Part shown: positions 22,001 through 24,301 of the stretch, piece after piece
How the letters are laid out: every line of letters starts with the position of its first letter
Position numbering within the stretch: position 1 is the stretch's first letter
NCBI GenBank assembly: GCA_036897485.1
Contig: JAYMTF010001318.1
Location: forward strand, 1 to 24,301
Direction: 5' to 3'
DNA: 24,301 nt
Origin: Pelargonium nanum
Lineage: Eukaryota > Streptophyta > Magnoliopsida > Geraniales > Geraniaceae
Notes under the pieces: generated by a model
The model's database searches: none
Seen by the model: only the letters and a program-made list of their open reading frames with translations
Told to the model about the DNA's origin: nothing
Translations under genes and position numbers: made by a program

Positions 22001-23881
22001 AAAACATGAAAGCTTAAAAACCAATCTGACTCAACTATACCTCTCCCCTGAGTTCCTTTGGCACTCCACCCCGGACAAGGCACTCTAATTCTTGTTTCCA
22101 AGGAAAGAAATTTTCAGAAGAGTGTTCATTTCCCTCACCACTTCCCTTCTCACTGTTATTTGACACGTGTTCGACGCAATCCTCTTCACCCTCTTCAACT
22201 GATGAAAGATGGTCTCCTCTACCAGCTTTCTGCATATCTGTTATATTCGTACTCTTCTTGGCACGTACACTCATCATATTATCAATTGCACCAAGGGATG
22301 GTCTAATCTGAACCCAAGTGTAGACCTCACGAGTTTTTGGTTCTTGTGTTCGCACCTCCTTTTGAGTTGAACCATCGGACGCAGAGCAACTGCCACTAGA
22401 ATCATCCCCTCCTCCACCCCTCTCTGAAACAGTCTCTTCTTTGAGTGTATTAGCCTCAGTATGTGATTTTTCTTTATTTAATTCCTCAGAATTACTGGCT
22501 TGAGCAGACTTTAGTTGCTGATTAATGAAGCTCTGCCATTTATCTAATCTTTCATCTTCTTCTTCCTGATACCATTAATGTTTTAAAGTTAACATTTAGT
22601 GGGTACTTCTTTTTCTTTAGCTAGCATCAAACTGAAAGGAAAATATAGAAGAAACTAAAAAGTAAAGCTAAGTTATGGCTCCATTAATTGATAATCTCTC
22701 TCTAATCCTGACAATTTTTCGTTCGTGAATACTTATCCATCAAATCTACGCTTGAATTGATCATCTTTTACCATCACAAGCAAACAGTAGACACATAGAA
22801 TCCGCGCAGTTGGCAAAAGAGCGCTTCTCGCGGCTTGTCACTCTCTACCCACTCCCGGCACCACATACCCACTTGCATACGCCCCTCCCCTCCATAAAAA
22901 AGGTCTCTTCTTTGGACTCTTTTGGCTCCAATAACTATTATAAGTAAATTAATCATCTTTTACCATTATATATTTTCAAAAATGCACGTTATCGCATATG
23001 CCTCAACTAGTTTAGATTAAAATACAAACACCAAAATAACACATACTAATATCACAGATGTTCTCAGCATATACACTAGTTACTATACACCAAAACAACC
23101 TAGATATCACATACCTGATAGATATAAGCATACTCCTTATATGCTTGTACGTGCTGAGGTCTCAAAGCAAATCCATACGCATCCCTACATCAATGCCCAT
23201 CAGAATACAAGATCAATAACAAAAATATCAACAAAGTATCTCATATTCATATATCACTATAAGTGAAAACAATGGTAATCTGTACCACACTTCACAGCAG
23301 TTGACATATTCAAATTTTACCTGGAATCAACCTCCAATGAGCGCTTACTCAGTAAGGATAACAACATACTTGACAAAGATTTTCAATTCTACAGCCCATA
23401 GCTCTCATTCGCATTACACTAAACTAAGAACACTAAACCAAACACCACATTTCACAATTCAGAATCTACATTAAACTCAGCACCATCCCCATCCCCAACC
23501 CCAGATCCCTCCCAAAAGACCACGTCAAACACCTTGAAAGCTACATCTAACACCTAAAATTCTCACGCCGATCAACTAAATTCACACAAATGTCAAAATT
23601 ATCGATCTCCAACGCAAACCTAACGCGTCGAAGCAAGAAGTCGATAGTTTTACCAAGAAACAGGGGCAACAAAAGCCATGACAATCAAGCTTGTGAAATC
23701 GAAAAGTCTACGGAACCAAGACCTTCTCAGGTTTTGTTTCAGCGAAATGGAGAGAAATTAGGGTCCGAGAACGCGTGGAGAAGGTACCGAATCGTTTGTA
23801 TATGCAAACAGGTGTAAGCATGTACCTCCTGGACTCCAATTTGTGGTGGAAAAAATTGCCATTGGAGCTCTTCTCCGCCAT
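15876..23881 (-). CDS. TBC-domain Rab GTPase-activating protein with C-terminal coiled coil
   Basis: Stimulates GTP hydrolysis by Rab GTPases in membrane traffic; its target Rab is unknown. Minus-strand exons in transcript order: 23881-23826, 23184-23115, 22565-22041, 21964-21821, 21697-21584, 21360-21302, 21039-20973, 20779-20728, 20623-20531, 20451-20368, 20229-19814, 18779-18718, 18099-18030, 17679-17599, 17508-17407, 16627-16509, then 16020-15924. All phases agree, giving 737 aa to that point. If the last exon is unspliced, a stop follows at 15876 (752 aa). The head has RDAYGFALRPQHVQ (about 19-32), shared with the plant family. An acidic linker precedes the TBC domain (about 205-460). 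Catalytic residues are intact: the I263xxD266xxR269 arginine finger and the Y301xQ303 glutamine finger. Coiled coil at about 555-700, then a Ser/Pro/Lys tail. Family: Arabidopsis Ypt/Rab-GAP gyp1p superfamily. The start at 23881 fits the family's short head; an in-frame ATG at 24013 would add 44 aa. Confidence 0.88.
16162..16278 (-). other. Candidate in-frame cassette exon of the TBC gene
   Basis: Between the exons 16627-16509 and 16020-15924 lies a 117-nt block with an acceptor (tatttag, minus strand) before 16278 and a GT donor after 16162. It is exactly 39 codons long, has no stop in the required phase, and can be included or skipped without changing the downstream frame. The encoded segment includes YAKGGKHFCLEIPYR and looks protein-like, but I do not recognise it. 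Skipping gives the simpler join KAQP-Q-SPPSQSPSK, so I take skipping as the default. Confidence 0.35.
18971..18999. repeat. (TA)n microsatellite in a TBC intron
   Basis: About 14 TA units in the roughly 1-kb intron between the exons 20229-19814 and 18779-18718. Likely polymorphic in length. Confidence 0.9.
20781..20810. repeat. (CAA)n plus A-run forming the polypyrimidine tract of a TBC intron
   Basis: On the transcribed strand this reads as a T run followed by five GTT units, ending in the gtcag acceptor before the exon that starts at 20779. The microsatellite therefore supplies the 3' splice-site tract. Confidence 0.7.
21283..21299. repeat. (GA)n microsatellite next to a TBC splice donor
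   Basis: About eight GA units. On the transcribed minus strand they form a CT run that starts three bases inside the intron, directly after the GTA of the donor that follows the exon ending at 21302. Confidence 0.85.
22755..22966. repeat. GC-richer block between 20-bp direct repeats in TBC intron 2
   Basis: The 20-mer aattgatcatcttttaccat (22755-22774) recurs as aattaatcatcttttaccat (22947-22966), 19 of 20 bases identical. The 172 bp between them (22775-22946) is clearly richer in C and G than the surrounding intron. A long direct repeat around a compositionally foreign block is what a retroposed insertion with target duplication looks like; a local duplication is the alternative. Confidence 0.5.
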
Positions 23882-24200
23882 CTCTGGATCGTCTTTTTCG
23901 CTGGCCAGAGCTCTGGTGTGGAGTGACGTTACGTTGTTCTTCGCGCGCGATTGTGGGCTGTGATGGCGCGGGAGGGAAGCTAAAGTTACTTGGGTGATGG
24001 TTAAAGGAGACACGTGTCGTATTTGTGAGGTGCGGGTGACGGTGGAGAGGGTTACCGATTATGGAAAGGAGATTTTTGTTTTTGGTTTTTGAATCATAGA
24101 CCCTACAGCAATAACGGTTGAACAACCTTGTCAGTTGGTTAGGGTCCATTTTAAATTGAGAAATTACTTGTTTTTTTTATTTTAATTTTAACTGTACTTT
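23882..24200 (-). promoter_or_regulatory. Leader and promoter region of the TBC gene
   Basis: The sequence upstream of the start codon at 23881 keeps an open frame to an ATG at 24013, but its composition (His, Pro, Ser and Thr rich) differs from the family head. I therefore treat it as 5' leader. The region is GC-richer near 23900-24040, then turns T-rich. It may be shared with a divergently transcribed gene to the right. Confidence 0.35.
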
Positions 24201-24301
24201 TTCAAGGTTTGTGCATCTTTTTCTCTCCGCCGTTTTGAGAGTCGATTAGGGTTTTTGTTCAGCTACGGCTGCTCTTGATTTCAAAGCGGCAGCAGTCTCT
24301 T
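24201..24301 (+). other. Probable leader of a divergent gene continuing beyond the window
   Basis: The last 100 bases contain ctttttctctccgccgttttg, gattagggtttttg and a GC-richer cagctacggctgctc stretch. This pyrimidine-rich, TTAGGGTTT-bearing style (telo-box-like) is common in leaders of plant housekeeping genes. No start codon of a recognisable protein is included. Confidence 0.25.

Noticed and set aside
22774-22956. 60-codon minus-strand ORF in TBC intron 2
   Set aside because: It coincides with the GC-rich inserted block; the composition explains the open frame and no protein family is recognised.
23739-24149. 136-codon minus-strand ORF over the TBC leader
   Set aside because: It is out of frame with the TBC start exon, has no family resemblance, and is rich in His, Pro, Ser and Arg as expected from shifted reading of a GC-richer leader.
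1-24301. CRISPR arrays, rRNA or tRNA genes, prokaryotic operons
   Set aside because: No regularly spaced repeats, cloverleaf with pol III boxes, or ribosomal RNA core sequence was seen; the window is plant nuclear DNA with spliced genes.

Overview
The window is nuclear DNA from a flowering plant, almost certainly a eudicot. It is AT-rich, its genes have many GT-AG introns, and it is littered with small transposon relics typical of plants (MITEs, a hAT-type element, an LTR relic). The proteins point to a rosid-like eudicot, but the species cannot be fixed from the sequence. No prokaryotic, organellar or viral region was seen, and nothing that amounts to a wholly new system. The more interesting material is gene structure and inserted elements.

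Layout, left to right. Bases 1-1190 are featureless AT-rich DNA. A short inverted-repeat element lies at about 1191-1342. The promoter and long leader of gene 1 run from about 1350 to 3841, with a G-box pair at 1556-1571, a TATA-like site near 1914 and an upstream ORF at 3741-3812. Gene 1 (+ strand, CDS 3842-6213, five coding exons, 476 aa) is a group I WRKY transcription factor of the WRKY44/TTG2 type. Bases 6600-11600 are intergenic. They hold a roughly 520-bp fold-back element (about 7241-7760), a repeat-rich patch (about 9540-9935) and fragments resembling hAT element ends (about 10797-11480).

Gene 2 (+ strand, CDS 11838-14672, five exons, 404 aa) is a receptor-like cytoplasmic kinase of subfamily VII (PBL/CDL1 type) with N-terminal acylation signals. 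Its last intron carries a 244-bp hAT-like MITE with an 8-bp target duplication. Next comes an LTR relic with a primer-binding-site signature (about 15069-15439).

Gene 3 (- strand, start codon 23881, running left to about 15.9 kb) is a 17-exon TBC-domain Rab GTPase-activating protein of about 740-750 aa with a C-terminal coiled coil. The right edge (24200-24301) looks like the leader of a divergently transcribed gene.

The three genes are not an operon. One is a nuclear regulator, one a membrane-anchored signalling kinase and one a membrane-traffic regulator. From memory of the Arabidopsis chromosome 2 map, TTG2/WRKY44 and a TBC protein of this family also lie only a few loci apart there, so the arrangement may be conserved synteny. 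All exon models were made by hand from splice sites, reading phase and remembered family similarity, without alignment or RNA data.
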